A stretch of 64,000 nucleotides of DNA from Psophocarpus tetragonolobus (GCA_037954015.1 CM075691.1:25492861-25556860), one strand, 5' to 3'. Positions 48,291 through 61,869 are shown, counted from the stretch's first letter. The notes: generated by a model from the sequence alone, not told the origin. Made by a program: numbers and translations.

Positions 48291-48420
48291 AATACAAATA
48301 TTTCAATCAATTATTCCTTAAGTAACTCGTTAATCAAATTCAAATTAAATTCAGTTTCTATTTCAATCATTCACACATTTAATTGTTAAATAACACATAG
48401 CATTACAATAATTGGATATA
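48291..48420. repeat. Family R copy iii, tail after the LINE
   Basis: 'atttcaatcaattattcctt' onward matches the tail of copy ii after the MULE (22030-22130). It ends near 'gcattaca', a plausible LTR terminus. Confidence 0.55.
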
Positions 48421-48449
48421 AATATTTTAAAGTAATTTTTTTTTGTTTT

Positions 48450-48558
48450 AAAGTTATAAAGTTGGTCTAGGGATAAAGTTCCCATGTGAAGAGATGGAGA
48501 GGGAAAAGTCATGGGTTCAAATCCCTCCATTAACAAATTAACATTTGTCTATGAAAAA
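48450..48558 (+). mobile_element. tRNA-derived SINE, third copy
   Basis: Box A TGGTCTAGGG (48463-48472) and box B GGTTCAAATCC (48514-48524), followed by 'ctccattaacaaattaac', match the SINE at 903-1030. The flanks 'aaagtaattttttttt' (about 48429) and 'aaagtagttttttttt' (about 48559) look like a target duplication with one change. Confidence 0.8.
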
Positions 48559-49353
48559 AAGTAGTTTTTTTTTTCTTTTTAATTTTCATATAGATATTTA
48601 TTAAAAAATTAGCAAGAGTAAAATTAGATATAAAATGGGGACACCAAAAAAATGAGTTTCCTTTGTATGTTACTAGTGAAAACTTACGTATTGCCGCACT
48701 TGTGTATTCATATTTTTATTATATTTATTTTGGTCAGAAAAAATGAGAATTTTTAAGTAATAGGTATATTAGTGTATTAGTTTTTTAATACATGTATAAT
48801 TTTATTCACTTTTATATTATTTGAGTAAGATGATAAATTCAATATATTATAACATTTTTCACTATTTCTTCTAATATATACTCTTAATTAAAATTTATTA
48901 AAAACTATAGCATTAAAAAGATAAAGTCATAAGAGTGTTTGTGATTTCTAATACACACTTTTTCTAAGATTTTTCATTTGTTGATAAATAGAAACAATGT
49001 TGAATATCACCACAAAGATAATTGTTTTTTTGTACCTCCTAATAATATACACACACAATATTTATAACACAACACGTTAACATGATACAATTGCATTTAA
49101 GGTGTGAACAATTTAAAATAAAAAATCTTGAAGTCACACATAGAAATTTGTAATTATGTATGAAGTATTAAATTACGTATACCTAATTAAAATATTTGAA
49201 GAGTAACGTGGTTCCCTCTAGTTTAGGAGACCTTAAATATATCTAGAAATTTTAAACATAAATAAAAGGTAAAAAAAAAATACAACAAAACTAAAATGTA
49301 AAAATACTTGTTTTACTCACTCGGTTTAAAAATTCCACGACATAATAGAATTG

Positions 49354-49421
<68 letters not shown>

Positions 49422-52091
49422 TGAGTTCTATTTCATTTATCAATAGTTGATTAATTGGTAAAAAAAAAAAAAGAAGAGTTATGTGTAACTTTTAAATAGT
49501 AAGAAATTAACATTATGATCAAGATTAATTTTGTAGTTCCTAACCCTTTTTCAATGAATGCCAACAACCTAATCAGTTAGAGACCATGAGAATGGAGAAT
49601 CATGTAGATTGTAGTTATGAAAAAGTAGTTAAAGGTTAATTAGCCCTAGTGTTAAAAAAGAATCACCTTTAAAAGAAAAAAAAAAGAAATACAACACATA
49701 CCTAAATTTATGATGTGATTTTTTTCCCTAATTACTTACTTGTTCATTGAAATGGTAGACATGTTTTTGTTTAAAAAATCTTCATTATTACCTGAAATTC
49801 TCAAATTTTTTAGATAGAAAGAAAAAAGATTCTCACTTATTGGTTCAAAGTGAGCATAAGGAAAATGAAAGATCATTGTTTGAAAAGAGTCTTCGAAGAG
49901 GATTAGTCCTAAATTTCCTATCATGAAACCTCTTATTCCCCCACCTTTTTTCATTCTAGGGCCTACTTAAAAAAAATCCATTATTGTAAGTAAATCTCGC
50001 TTTTGCCTTGAAAAAATTTGGTTTTGTTGCGTCATGAATCAATATAAAAGCTTCTATTTTTTTTTAATTCATCCCATTTTATTTGGAAAATGAATGAAAG
50101 AGCATTGTTTGAAGAGAGTCTTGAAAGAGGATTAGTCATAGGTATAAATCACATGTTTAATAGATGTTGCATGGCAATGATAATCAATATCAAAATGCTA
50201 AAGTAAATATTAAAGAGGTGTCCCATAGAAATTGTAAAATAAAAAATTTAAATAATACGTAAGAGAGAGCAAGATTGTACACATAAAAACATGCAATCAA
50301 ATGTGTGGTTTTGAGATGAATATAAACAGACCACTAGTTATGAATGTGGAGATTAAAGGAAAGGAAATTTTCATCGTGCAACACTGCCGTTTTTATTTAA
50401 TTTTAAAAACTAAAGAAGATAGTTTTGAGATGAATATAAACAGAACGGGTAGTTATGAGTTATATTACAGAATGAGTTTGTTTTAAATATAATTTTATAA
50501 TGGACAGTTTATATTTAAAAATGGGTGGTTACAGTTTTATAATATATTTTAAATAATTATAACCACTTATTTTTAAATTTAAAAAGCTAATCATTTGTTA
50601 ATTATCCAGTTTTTAAATTTTAAGTTTCTTAATTTGGTATATACTAATTTGTTAATTTGAAACTGTTAATTTTTTAAACTTTAAAAGAGAGTTTTTGAAA
50701 TAGTGTAATCTACTGTCATTTAAATTAAATAACTGCCGATTAAAATAAAAACTGATATTTATTAAAAAAATAAGCAAAATAAATTAAAAGCGGTGAACCA
50801 AATAAATAAATTAAAAAGTAAAATGATATATAAATAAAATTAAATAGATCAATAGAATAATTTAGAATTACAAAAAAACTTATTACTATAAATCTGAAAA
50901 AAAAAATAAAAATTTTTTCTTCTCCTAAAAACCAGGAGTACAATTCATGACACACCTTTCTCAACCACAATTTAGTGAGATTTCTCATAACTCTGTCTAG
51001 ATACAACACCTTCAAAAGTTAAAGCAAATTTCATCCTTCGAAAATCTAATATAAACAAAATAAAATAACCAGAAAAAGTAATTGAATTAGAAGAAAGATA
51101 AGAAACATGAGTATAATTGAAAATTAAAACAAAAAAAGAGAAAAGGAAGAAAATAGGAGAAAGAATGAAGCATAGTGTAGTAAGAAACGTATTCCTTTGA
51201 AGGAGTTGTAGAGCAACTAGCCACTAGTTAAGAGAAAGTAAAATGAAGAAAATAATAATACCATGTTGAAATTGAAAAAAAAAAATGTTGGTCAGATATT
51301 ACATTAAAAACCTGAAAAGCCTTTCCAATGATGACAGTAACAAAAGCCTTCCCAATGTTGATGACAGTAACAAAAACCTGAAACTCATTCCATCCTAGTC
51401 TCCATACTTGACATGTAGGAACTTTATGTCTCCATTCCCATCAGGTATATTCATACTCATCCCATACTTGCAAAAAAACAAATTATAATAATATTTTAAT
51501 TAAAAATAAATTGTTTGAATACAATGCAATTAATTAAAAAATTATCTAACAAATGCAAAGTTTGAAATTTGTTAATTAAATGTCAAACTTTATTTTTTCT
51601 TAAGACAAAATGAATATTTTAGTCATTGAAATAAGAGCAGGGACAGGAACTGATACGTGGTGAATATGTATATCCTCATTTTCTTCCCATTCTCGTCCTC
51701 ATCCCTGACTTAACAAATCGGGTATTCCAATACCTGTACTCCGTCTATGTGATGTTATATTATTATTGAGTGGTTATTATAAGGGTAATATTGAAATATG
51801 TAAAAGTAAACACTGTAAGGAGATTTCCCTTTATAATAATAGTAATATATGTATTATGGAATGAAATTGAATAAAATAATAATGAAACAAAACTGAATAT
51901 GTAAAAAGATAGTGGAGCAGAAAATATAATTAAGCATAATTTGGACCATAGCCAGAAAGGACTCCTAGTGACAGCAACAAGAATCGCCATTTCTTTTTGC
52001 CTCCTCCTCCATCACTGTCACCGTTGGAAGGAATTTTCGGCGTGTCTTACATTCTTTCCTTCTCTTATTTCTTCACCATGGAGTCGTTGCC
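48559..52091. other. AT-rich spacer between R copy iii and duplicated copy B
   Basis: Holds a (TA)n array at about 49357-49419 and a short direct repeat ('ttttgagatgaatataaaca' at about 50309 and 50423). A pair of facing pieces (51400-51480 and 51640-51740) contains 'cctcatccctgac' and 'ctcattccatcctag', probably the ends of a small hAT-like element. No coding region is supported. Confidence 0.45.
49357..49419. repeat. (TA)n microsatellite
   Basis: About 31 TA dinucleotides. Confidence 0.95.
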
Positions 52092-52348
52092 ATCACGGTG
52101 TAGTTGTGTTTTTGGGCATATTGTTTTGTTGTAATAACCCATTCATGTTTTGGGCTTTAATTTGGGACCGATGGTAACAAATCTCGGATGCTATGCAAGT
52201 CCCTTCAGATTTTTAAGTTGGGCCAATCAGTATTGGTAAACCAAATCAGAAAATAAAATATAATAAATCAAAGAAAATAAAATGAACCGTTAGACATAAA
52301 ATGATTTTCTCTCTTTTTTTAAAAGAACATTGGATGTATTTTTAATTT

Positions 52349-52511
52349 GAGTTTAATTGGTATACACTGTCAATGTAAAACTTTTTACATTGACATTCAA
52401 TCACAACCCTTCATTCATGGTAACTCGTTACTACTTTAAAAGTCACATAAATAATGAAAAGTCATGATTGAATGTAATATTTTACATTGACAGTGTATAC
52501 CAATTAAACTC
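52349..52511. mobile_element. MITE family M1, copy 4, with visible empty site
   Basis: 163 bp, ends GAGTTTAATTGGTATACAC and complement. It is flanked by a perfect TTTTAATTT at 52340-52348 and 52512-52520. The matching place in copy A (24082-24090) has a single TTTTAATTT, so the insertion followed the duplication and the 9-bp target size is directly demonstrated. Confidence 0.95.
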
Positions 52512-54723
52512 TTTTAATTTTGTTATCATAGAAAACTTTAGTTGTTATGATTATTATGTTATTCAAATTTTTTACATTCTAAGATTTTTTAAATATATAA
52601 AAAATATAAAGAAGCTTTAATTATGACTACTTCAAAGATACTTTTAATTTAGTTAGTATAAAATTTATTTTGGTTTAGTACTTACACTAGACACATAACA
52701 AGTTGTCGATGACCACTTTAGATGCATTTCTATTTTTGTATTATAAAAATATTTCAAAAATAAATATAAAAATATTAAAATTTACAAAAATAAAAAATTT
52801 AATACTCAATTATTTTGAAAGAACTAAGTAAACTCTGATTATCTATTGTACCAAGAGATATGTAAAAGCAAAAACCCATTTTTGTTGAACAAAAAAGATA
52901 AAAATATTAATTTAAACATAAAAATACAATAATAATGATTTTTTAAATAATAAATAATATATAAAAATAATTTTTATGTCTTAAGTGGTGAATAAATATT
53001 TAAAAATTTATTTAATTTTGTACATTTAATTAAAGGTAACCATATTTATGACATGTCATAGGGTACTAATACATTCTTTGTGCATAACTATCTTTTGAAT
53101 CCAAAATCTGGCTTTTTGTAGACCACTTTTTCCTCAAATGTTTTTCTTAATAAACATTTATGGCAACTCTTCTAATTTTTAAATTATTCTTTGCCGTCTT
53201 ATCATGACCTACATGTTGATAGATGACGACTTCACTGAGAAGTTTCATGAGTCAAACCTAAAATGATTAAATGTACAAAATTGATCAGTTTGACTTTATT
53301 TGTTTCATCCCTTATTTGTTTTTGTTTATTTGTTCATTTGATTATTTTTCCCTGTTTTACATTATCTTTTTAGTTTATTGTAGTGATTCATAATTATGAA
53401 TACATTTGTTTGTTTGGATTGAATTAATAGATGACAAGTGTGTGTATTGGTTCCTATTTTACATGTTATTTTTAGTTTATTATAGTGATAATCATAATTA
53501 ATACATTTGTTTGGATTGAACTCACAAATGACATGTGTGTGTGGTATAGAACTTTAGAAGACCTTTAAACAGGTATAATAACATATTATTGGTAAGATTT
53601 ACTCTCTTAGACTCGTAAGGTATACACTCTCCTCTACTCTTAAGTGTGCATTCACTCCAGGGCATCTTATTCTTGCATACCATTATCTAATCATTTTAAG
53701 CATACATTTTTCATTAGAACCATGATCCTTATTGGTAAAAAAAAATCAACTCATTACATTAACTTTTAGAAAATAAAAACTATATGGTTTAAATATATTT
53801 TTAGTGTTGAAACTTACTCCTTTAACTAAAAAAACAAAACAAGATGCACTTTTTAGTCCTTATTACAAAAAAAAAAAGAAAGAAAGAAGGAAAGGAATAA
53901 GAAAAGTCACAAATTGTATATGAAAAAAAGGAAAACACTTAATGATTAAAAGGACATTTTTTACATTTAAGGGACTTAAAATGCAACAAAATAATAAAAA
54001 TTAAGAGTCTGAAACCAAAATTTCTAAGGACTAAAAGCATAATTAAGCTAAATTGCATTCTTTTCTTCTCAACATTCTCTAACATTTCATAAAACATAGA
54101 AATATCCTTGCATTCATGCTTTCGTGATCAAAATAACAATGTTTCACATCTTCTTATGTTTTAGCATTGAATAAACCAACTCGCAAGTCTTTGTATGAGT
54201 ATTTAATCTTTTATTTTAGAGAAAATTTTTAAGAAAAATGAAAAATAACATTTCTTTTGCATCCATGTAATCTCAATGTAGATACTAGTTAATTGAATAT
54301 GCATTTGTCATAAAAAAAAGAAAAGAGAGAAATTGCTCATCTTGTTTTATTATTGGACTATTTCATCATCTTATGTAATAGTAATTGGCAATATCCATAA
54401 AAAAAATTACATATCTCAATTTCATGTTCATTACAACATACATAAGTAAAAAAAATGATGATTAAAAAAGGGTCACATTTGAAGTTGAATTATACATAGT
54501 AGTAGCAATAGTAGAAGTGGTAATAGCAACCACAGCGCAACAATAATAGTGGTGGTAAGTAGTCATAGTAGTAGTTGTGGTAGTCTTAGTAGTCATCGTC
54601 GTAGTATAATATGTTTAAAAACTTATTATTATTTTAATAATAATTTAAATGAATTTAATATTATAATATGTTTTAAATAATAATAATAATAATAATATTT
54701 TTTTAAAAACTATATTACAAAAT

Positions 54724-54754
<31 letters not shown>

Positions 54755-54825
54755 AAGAAAATTATTATTATCTTATTATTTCCCATATAGTATAGCTGAC
54801 TTCTAGAACACAGACAAAATATTCA

Positions 54826-55135
54826 GGCGTAATTACGAATGCACCCCTTAGGTTTAGTGTAATTACAGATGTACCCCTTTTTTTAAATTACATAGACCCT
54901 CCTTACTTTTATATACCCATTAAAGTTGTACCCCTCCTTTTCAAACCACATAGACCTCTATTTATTTTTGTATTATTACGTTTTATTTTGTGTGAACTGA
55001 TGTGAATATTTTTTTTTCAAGTTTTGTATCAGTGCAACAATGAAGAAGAGAGGGTGGTAAAGTTTAAAAAATATAGGAGGTGCATGCGTAATACTATACA
55101 AAACTTGGGTACATTGTAATATCATACAAAACTCA
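54826..55135. mobile_element. Left half of the foldback MULE-type MITE in copy B
   Basis: Corresponds to 27043-27370 of copy A, preceded by AAATATTCA, the decayed target duplication. The right half is missing: near 55135 the sequence jumps to the counterpart of about 28790 ('ctcagggaaagtgaggcatc' against 'cttggggaaagttaggcatt'). Confidence 0.8.
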
Positions 55136-55139
55136 GGGA

Positions 55140-57000
55140 AAGTGAGGCATCAATTATGATTGTTGGTCCTTTAAATATTTTTATTATACATTTAGTTTTT
55201 ATCTTTTTGAAATTTATCAATTTCGATTCATCATAGGTTCATCATCAATTTTGAAAAAAGAAAATTGTTGAGTGATATCTAAATCATGAATTGGTACTAA
55301 CATGCTAACATGATACTCTATTTAGACTTATATATAAATAAAAATATCTAAATTCACATATATTGAGAAAATAAGTTATCATTATTTAATATTACTAATC
55401 TCAATTACAAAATAAATTATATTTTTAAAACACCCTTCATTAGGACTTGATATTATAAATAAAAAAGAATCATGATTGCAATTAAATGAAATATGTTTTA
55501 GGAATAATAACATTAAATAAGACAAAAGTAGTTGAATTTGTTTATATTTGAATCCAAAACAAAACTCTTTTTTTTTTTGCTTATACATAAGTATAGATAA
55601 AGTATATAGACAATATGACAAATTTCACAATATATTAACATGACATGGATGATATTCTCAATTTTGATTTCTATTGCCATAATAACATCTATTGTCAATG
55701 TTGTGTAATCATATATATTGACTACTAAGTTATCTCTCATGTCACCATATTAATGTCACATCATTATTCAGATATCATATCTTTAATTTCTATTAAAAAT
55801 TGACAAAATTTTAAAAATGCACAAAAATTACTGAATTTTAAAAATATGAGAACCATGTGTGCAATATCATTAATGTTAATGTTGCATCATCATGTTATTA
55901 TTATACTCCCTTTATACTCATGTATAAGCAAAAAAAGATATAAAGTTTTTTGACTCAAATACAAGTACATTCTAACTACCTGAATTCTTTTTAAGGTTAA
56001 CTTCCCCAAAATACCTTTAATTAAGTTTTCCAAAAATGCTACCTTTTCAAACTCTAATCAAAAGAGTTGTCAAGAAAAATTAACTCTTTAGTAAGTAATA
56101 CTTCAAAAAATCTATTTTGTCCCTCTCACCTTCTACTAAAGATAAGAAGAGATAAAGTCATGTGAAGCATAAATGCAAATGAAGAATAGGAAGATATGAG
56201 GTCATGTGATATTAATATCTATTATAAAGATTGACTAACTAATTAAATGTGTTGTCTCCTATGCAAATTCTCAAGACATCTAAGAGAATTATTAATGGTA
56301 GTTTATGAAATATATTTAAATTTTTGTATCAAATCAATAAATTAAATAAAGTTAACTAACTTTCTTAATATGTGGAAAATTATATATTTCTACTTATATA
56401 TATGAGGCAAGAGGGAATATCATGTTATATATGGTCATGCTAAAATATTAATGTCACATAATTAGTTAGATATCATATTATTGATTTCTGTTAAAAATTG
56501 AAAAAATTCTAAAAAAGCACACAAATTACTAAATTTAAAAATACCATAACCATTTCTACAATAATTTTTTGAAGGATTAAAATTTCACAATCCTAAAACT
56601 ATAGGAACAAAAAAGTGATATAAGTCTTTTTTTAATATATGATTTAAAAAAGAATTAGGAAATAAATAAAAGTGAATATTTTTCTTTGGGCTTTATTCGG
56701 TTACGAGGAAAGAAAAAGAAAAAAAGAAAGATGAAATACAAAAAAAAATTGAAGTTATTTGATTCTTTAAAGCTATTATAATTATAAAATTATTCATATA
56801 TTTATGACTTCCTTTCTATTGGGAAGAGTTAATTTTTTTGAACTTTTCTTCCTTTTCATGTTTGTTTTAAGTAAAAAATTAAACATGTGATATCCACAGT
56901 ATTAATGAGACTTTTCTTGTTATTTTTTTTAACAAACTAAAAAAAATGCAACTTCAAACGGACAAAGAATAAATTTTTCTTTAGTAAATTTCTTAATTGC
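55140..57000. other. Copy B intergenic sequence
   Basis: Matches copy A in blocks (28800-29735). A segment at about 55320-55720 and another at 55900-56440 have no clear copy A match and may be insertions, but I found no ends. No gene is supported. Confidence 0.45.
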
Positions 57001-57178
57001 ACTTAAGGCATCACCATTAGTATAAACAATTAATACACATCCATGTGAATTTTTTCTCTAACTCAATTGTCATGCATATATAAATATCATTAACATGATT
57101 TCATGTAATACTTAATTTTATCATATTTCTTTTGTGATTTCTTGCCAAGTTTTCCATTTTTGACAGATTGAAGCAAAT

Positions 57179-57505
57179 ATGACGCTTAAGAATAGAAATT
57201 GGGTTGCATTGTTATGCTCAATGTGGATGAGTTTTGCAGTGAGTGTGTTGGAAGGTGTGGGCCCCATACCTGATCCATTAGAGGTATTATGGGCCATTCT
57301 TGTTGCTGGTTCATATGGTTATGGAAATTATAGGCACCAAGCGGATGTTTGCCATGCCTACCAAGTACTTAAGAATGGTGGCCTTAAAGATGAAAACATC
57401 ATTGTTTTCATGTATGATGATATTGCCCATAATCCTCTAAATCCAAATCGAGGCATTATAATCAATAAACCAAATGGAACAGATGTTTATAAAGGAGTTC
57501 CCAAG
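57179..57505 (+). CDS. VPE paralogue, exon 1 only in window, 36-bp deletion
   Basis: This is exon 1 of the second VPE copy, ending at the same donor (CCCAAG|GTATGC, intron from 57506). Relative to 30413-30775 it has four substitutions (K2T, I5N and I to V, plus one silent) and a 36-bp in-frame deletion removing 12 residues, between PLEV and WAIL. These residues are the charged stretch just before the catalytic core, including the conserved GTK/GTR. The deletion ends lie at a short repeat (TGGGC in copy A at both edges), fitting a microhomology event. The signal segment and the Asn/Arg/His set in GNYRHQAD remain. The rest of the gene, if present, lies past the window end, since intron 1 of copy A is 5 kb and here also contains a 6.1-kb LINE. 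Whether it is functional cannot be judged here. Confidence 0.85.
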
Positions 57506-58077
57506 GTATGCATAATATCTACTTTAGATACATTTGTTCAAAGTTGCTAATAATTTATTTGTAATGATTAATGATTTACGTTTTTATGTTTGAACATTTT
57601 CAAATTTTAGTTTTTTTTTTTCAATCTTTTAAAACATTTTTTGGATCATTGGCTTTTTAGAAAAAAATTATTCATTTTTTTTTTTGAAAGGCTAAGAATA
57701 TATTCAATAAAAGAAACAAAGAGTTTCTTAAAGTACAAACGAAAATCAATGCTCCTTCATATCCTATTGGAGCATGTTTTAACCTATCCCCCTATATCAT
57801 ATTTAATAAACACAATGTAGGATTAACGTACCAGTCCGAAAACACACCCCTTATTAAACCCGAAGGAGTATGATAGTCAGTTCCACGAGATTACCTTTAT
57901 AGCCATCATAATGTCCACTGAATCCACTGGTATGTTTTCAAATATAATATGATTTCTGGTAATCCAGATACCCCAACATCCAGCTAGCCAGAAAACATAC
58001 CTGCACTTCTCCTTTCTCCTTCCAACCACCCATGCTGATGATGAAATAAAAAGTTGAATCAGATCCCCCGGGATGGG

Positions 58078-61000
58078 TCATTGGATTCCCAGCCAGCTCA
58101 TAATATTGCTCCACACAGATTGGGCCTTGGCACACGTTAAGAACAAATAGTTCCTGCTTTCCATATCGCTCTTACACAAGACACATAGAGCCCTCTCTCC
58201 TGAAATCTCAACTCCTCTCTTCAATAGATTATCAGTGGTTGGTAATCTATCCAGCAATAATCTCCATGAGAAAGCAATTACCTTAGAAGATAGACGGTCT
58301 CTCCACATTCGTCTCAGAAGGTTGGGTTCTACCTCGGTTAGTCTTGATGAGGTCTGCTGCAAGCGTAGTAGCACATAAGCCTCCGCCACTGAGAAACCTC
58401 CATCCCTGCTAGACCTCCAACTCTATCTATCCAACCTGTAATCAACAATTACCACTGACTGTAGCACGCTTTGCAAAAGATGGAGCTGATCTTCTTCCCA
58501 TACAAATAGTTCCCTCCTCCATACCCAATTCCACCCCTCTGATACTACCTTTTCCTGATTAATAGTGGTACCCTTATCTGCCGCTAACCCATATAACCTG
58601 GGAAACTTTAAGCTTAGAGGTTCATCTCCTATCCAATTCTGTTCCCAAAACAAGGTATCCTTTCCGTTCCCAACTTTTCTAATGACATTATTCTCAAACC
58701 AGTATGCTATCACTGCTTTCGGCCCATCAATATCCCATAGATCCCTCCACCACTGCGAAGCTGTCGATAAATTCTGCTGTCTTTGGTTGAATTTGAAAGT
58801 CTGACCATATCTACTCTCCAGCAAACTCGCCCATATCACATTTTGCTCTGTTAATATTCTCCACCTCCACTTTGCAAGTAAGCTCAAATTAAAGTCCCAT
58901 AGACATTTTACCCCCAGACCTCCTTCTTCCTTGGGCCGACACACATTTGCCCAACTAACTCATGCAATTTTGTTCTCCTGGTCCTTTCCTCCCCGCAAAA
59001 AGGAACGCTGAAGACCGGTAATGACTTTCAGAACTTTCTTGGGCACTTTGTAAAATGAGAATAGGTATAGTGGGAGGCTAGACAATACTGAATTTATCAT
59101 AACTACCCTTCCTGCGAATGACATATATTTTGCCCTCCACGTTGGCAGTTTCCTCTGGAACTGTTCGATTATTGGTGCCCACATTTGTACCTTTCTTGGG
59201 TTCGCTCCCACCGGAATCCCTAAAAATTTAAAAGGAGGTGATGATACAGCACAATTCAAGAGGTTTTTTGCAACTCGTGTAAATGACTCGTCTACATTTA
59301 AACCAAAAAATCAGTTTTTGCTATAATTCACCTTTAACCCCATGTCAACTCAAATCCACGGAGAAACCTTCAGATACCATACTGATTGCAGATCAGCTTC
59401 CCCCATCATAATAACATCATCTGCGTATTGCAGAATTGAAAACTTTGCCTCAGCACCAATATTGAGCTCTTTAAACACCCCTTTTCCTACAGCTATCCTG
59501 AACAGTCCCGTTAAGGCTTCTGCTATCAGAAGAAACAAAAAAGGAGATAATGGATCTCCCTGCTTCATACCTCTCCCCGGCCTAAACTCATCCGTTGGGC
59601 TCCCATTGACTAGAATTGAGACAGGGCTATTCCTAACAATACACTGCATCCACTTTCTCCATTTACTCCCAAATCCCAGCCTAGCCAACATAAAATCCAG
59701 AAAATCCCAATTTACCGAATCGTACGCCTTCTGGAAATCCACCTTAAACAGAAAACATGGTTTCTTTTACCTCTTTGCCCAATCAACTATTTCATTCGCT
59801 ACCAGCACCCCATCCAGGATCGATCTTCCTTGCAAAAAAGCTGACTGACACTTGGATATTAAGTGTTCCATAACTTTCTTCATTCTCAATGACAACATTT
59901 TGGAGACAATCTTTTGAATGCTCGAGATTAAAGAAATTGGTCTATACTGCTCTAACCTGTCCGACCTTGTCACCTTGGGAATGAGTGTAAGGAAAGATGA
60001 TGACACTGTTCTTGGTAGGACGCCTGACTGATGGAATTCCTGCACTGCCTTAACTATATCTTCCCCTATTATTTCCCAACATGATTGATAGAAATGGAAT
60101 CCAAACCCATCTGGACCCGGGCTTTTCCCTCCCTCGCAAGCCCAAACTGCCTCCTTTATTTCCTCTGCTGAAAAAGGCTTTTCTAGGCTTTGTCTCTGCT
60201 GATCATTCAACTGATTAAAAGACACCCCATCCATCTTTAGTCTCAACTCTCGTTCCTCATTAAAGAACCTTGTGAAATGATTTAGTACATGATCCCGAAT
60301 ATTCCGAACTCCCTCCAGCCAGCCAACATCTGATTTAACTGCCAGTAAGGAATTTGCATAACATCTCTCCTTAAAACATTTGTGAAAATAGTTTGTATTC
60401 CTGTCACCATTTAGTGCCCATTTTACCTGAGATTTCTGTAGCATGGCGTGTTCCATTCTCCTTGCCTTCCCCCAATACTGTGATAAGATATCTTGTCTCT
60501 GCTGTCCACTCCCATTGGCCCCTAGACCTAGCTGCTGATCCACCCTCTCCAATTCTATTACCTTCTCTGCCAGGAACTTCTCGTCTTTACTCCCATCTTC
60601 TTTTTTCCACTTTTTTATCGTCTTCTTCAAACCTTTTAACTTACTTGCCAGCTGATACATCCTCCATCCTTACCCATGATCTGATGTCTAGAACTCTTTC
60701 ACTAGATCCATAAAACCTGGCTCCTGCATCCAATGATAAAAAAACTTGAAAGATTTAGGACCCTAATTCTGATTGTTCACTTCTGTCAGTATCCAGCTGT
60801 GATCAGAGAACTCTCTAGTGCCCACTCTTTGAGCTATTACACCCCACTCCTCCATCAGTTCTGGAGAAAATAAAAACCGATCCAACCTACTAGATGACTC
60901 ACCATTCGGGCTTATCCACGTAGCTCCTTTTCTGATGACTGGGATGTCTAGCAAACCCATAGAGTGAATAAAGAATTTGAAGTCAGACATCTCGATTGAA

Positions 61001-61342
61001 GAATGATAATCTGATTTACCTTTAAACTCACTCCTATCCAGTACAGCATTAAAATCTCCTCCCAGTACCCACTTCACCTCCGAAAAAACCTCGTTTTGTC
61101 ATCATCAGATCCTCCCATACCTTCCTTTTTCCTTGTAACGAGCATGGAACATATACATTAACCACACAATTAACTTCAGTAGAAATCTTTCCTCTGAAGC
61201 CTATTCCCAGGAATCCCTGCCCTTGTATAACCCAGACAACTTCCAACAACTGTTTCTTCCAAATTGTTATACAACCTCCACTAAGCCCTGATGACGGCAG
61301 AATTCTCCAATCACACCCTGTCAACCCCCAAATCTCCTCCAC
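58078..61342 (-). pseudogene. LINE ORF2: endonuclease, reverse transcriptase, zf-RVT, broken
   Basis: Order on the - strand: endonuclease (61342-60763, GGDFNAVLDRSEF, SSRLDRFLF, SDHSWIL), a linker with 'KSQVKWALNGDRNTNYFHKC', and reverse transcriptase (60200-59350, GPDGFGFHFYQSCW, YRPISLISSIQKI, QSAFLQGRSI, VDFQKAYDSV, GDPLSPFLF, with the catalytic YADD at about 59420). A C-terminal part follows (VMINSVLSSLPLY, EGGLGVKCLWDFNLSLLAKW), then zf-RVT (58389-58078, WRLLLDRLPTTDNL, CVLCK, HCC-type). Frames change near 61060, 60763, 59760, 59340, 58950 and 58420, with stops. The key catalytic motifs are still readable, but no single protein could be made. Confidence 0.9.
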
Positions 61343-61869
61343 TTCCCAATCCCTTACCGTCCTGCATTTTGTCTCCTATAATAAGCATATATCAATGTCG
61401 TTATTATTTAACATTCTCCTTATCCTTCTTCGCTTGACCCGGTCTCGGAATCCCCTCACATTTAAAGAAAGAATCTTCATTTAATTATTCCAGTTGCTCC
61501 TCCTCTCCCTTCTTTCCTGCTCCCCCTTATCCCTCATTTCCATTTCCCTTAATTCCTGTAAATATATTCCATCTGATGTTGGCCAGATATTCTGATTTCC
61601 TTCATCGCTTTCCATATTTTTTCCTCTTCGTCCTCCTTATTTCCTTGTCCTATCTCGTTTTCTTTTAGGACCTCCTGTTGCCCTCGCCTCATTATTTCAC
61701 CCCCATCAAAACTATTTGTCCTTAGTTGCTTCCATATGGACACCTCTCTCCTTTGGCCTTTACCTCCTCCGGGCACCTCTTCTCCACCTACACGTACCCA
61801 TTTTTTGTAATCATATGGTAGTGTAGTAATAGAGTCATCTCTTCCGTAATCAGTATTTACCGTATTCAC

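Noticed and set aside
51941..52177. 78-codon open frame crossing the copy B breakpoint
   Set aside because: It spans the duplication boundary and is not preserved in copy A.
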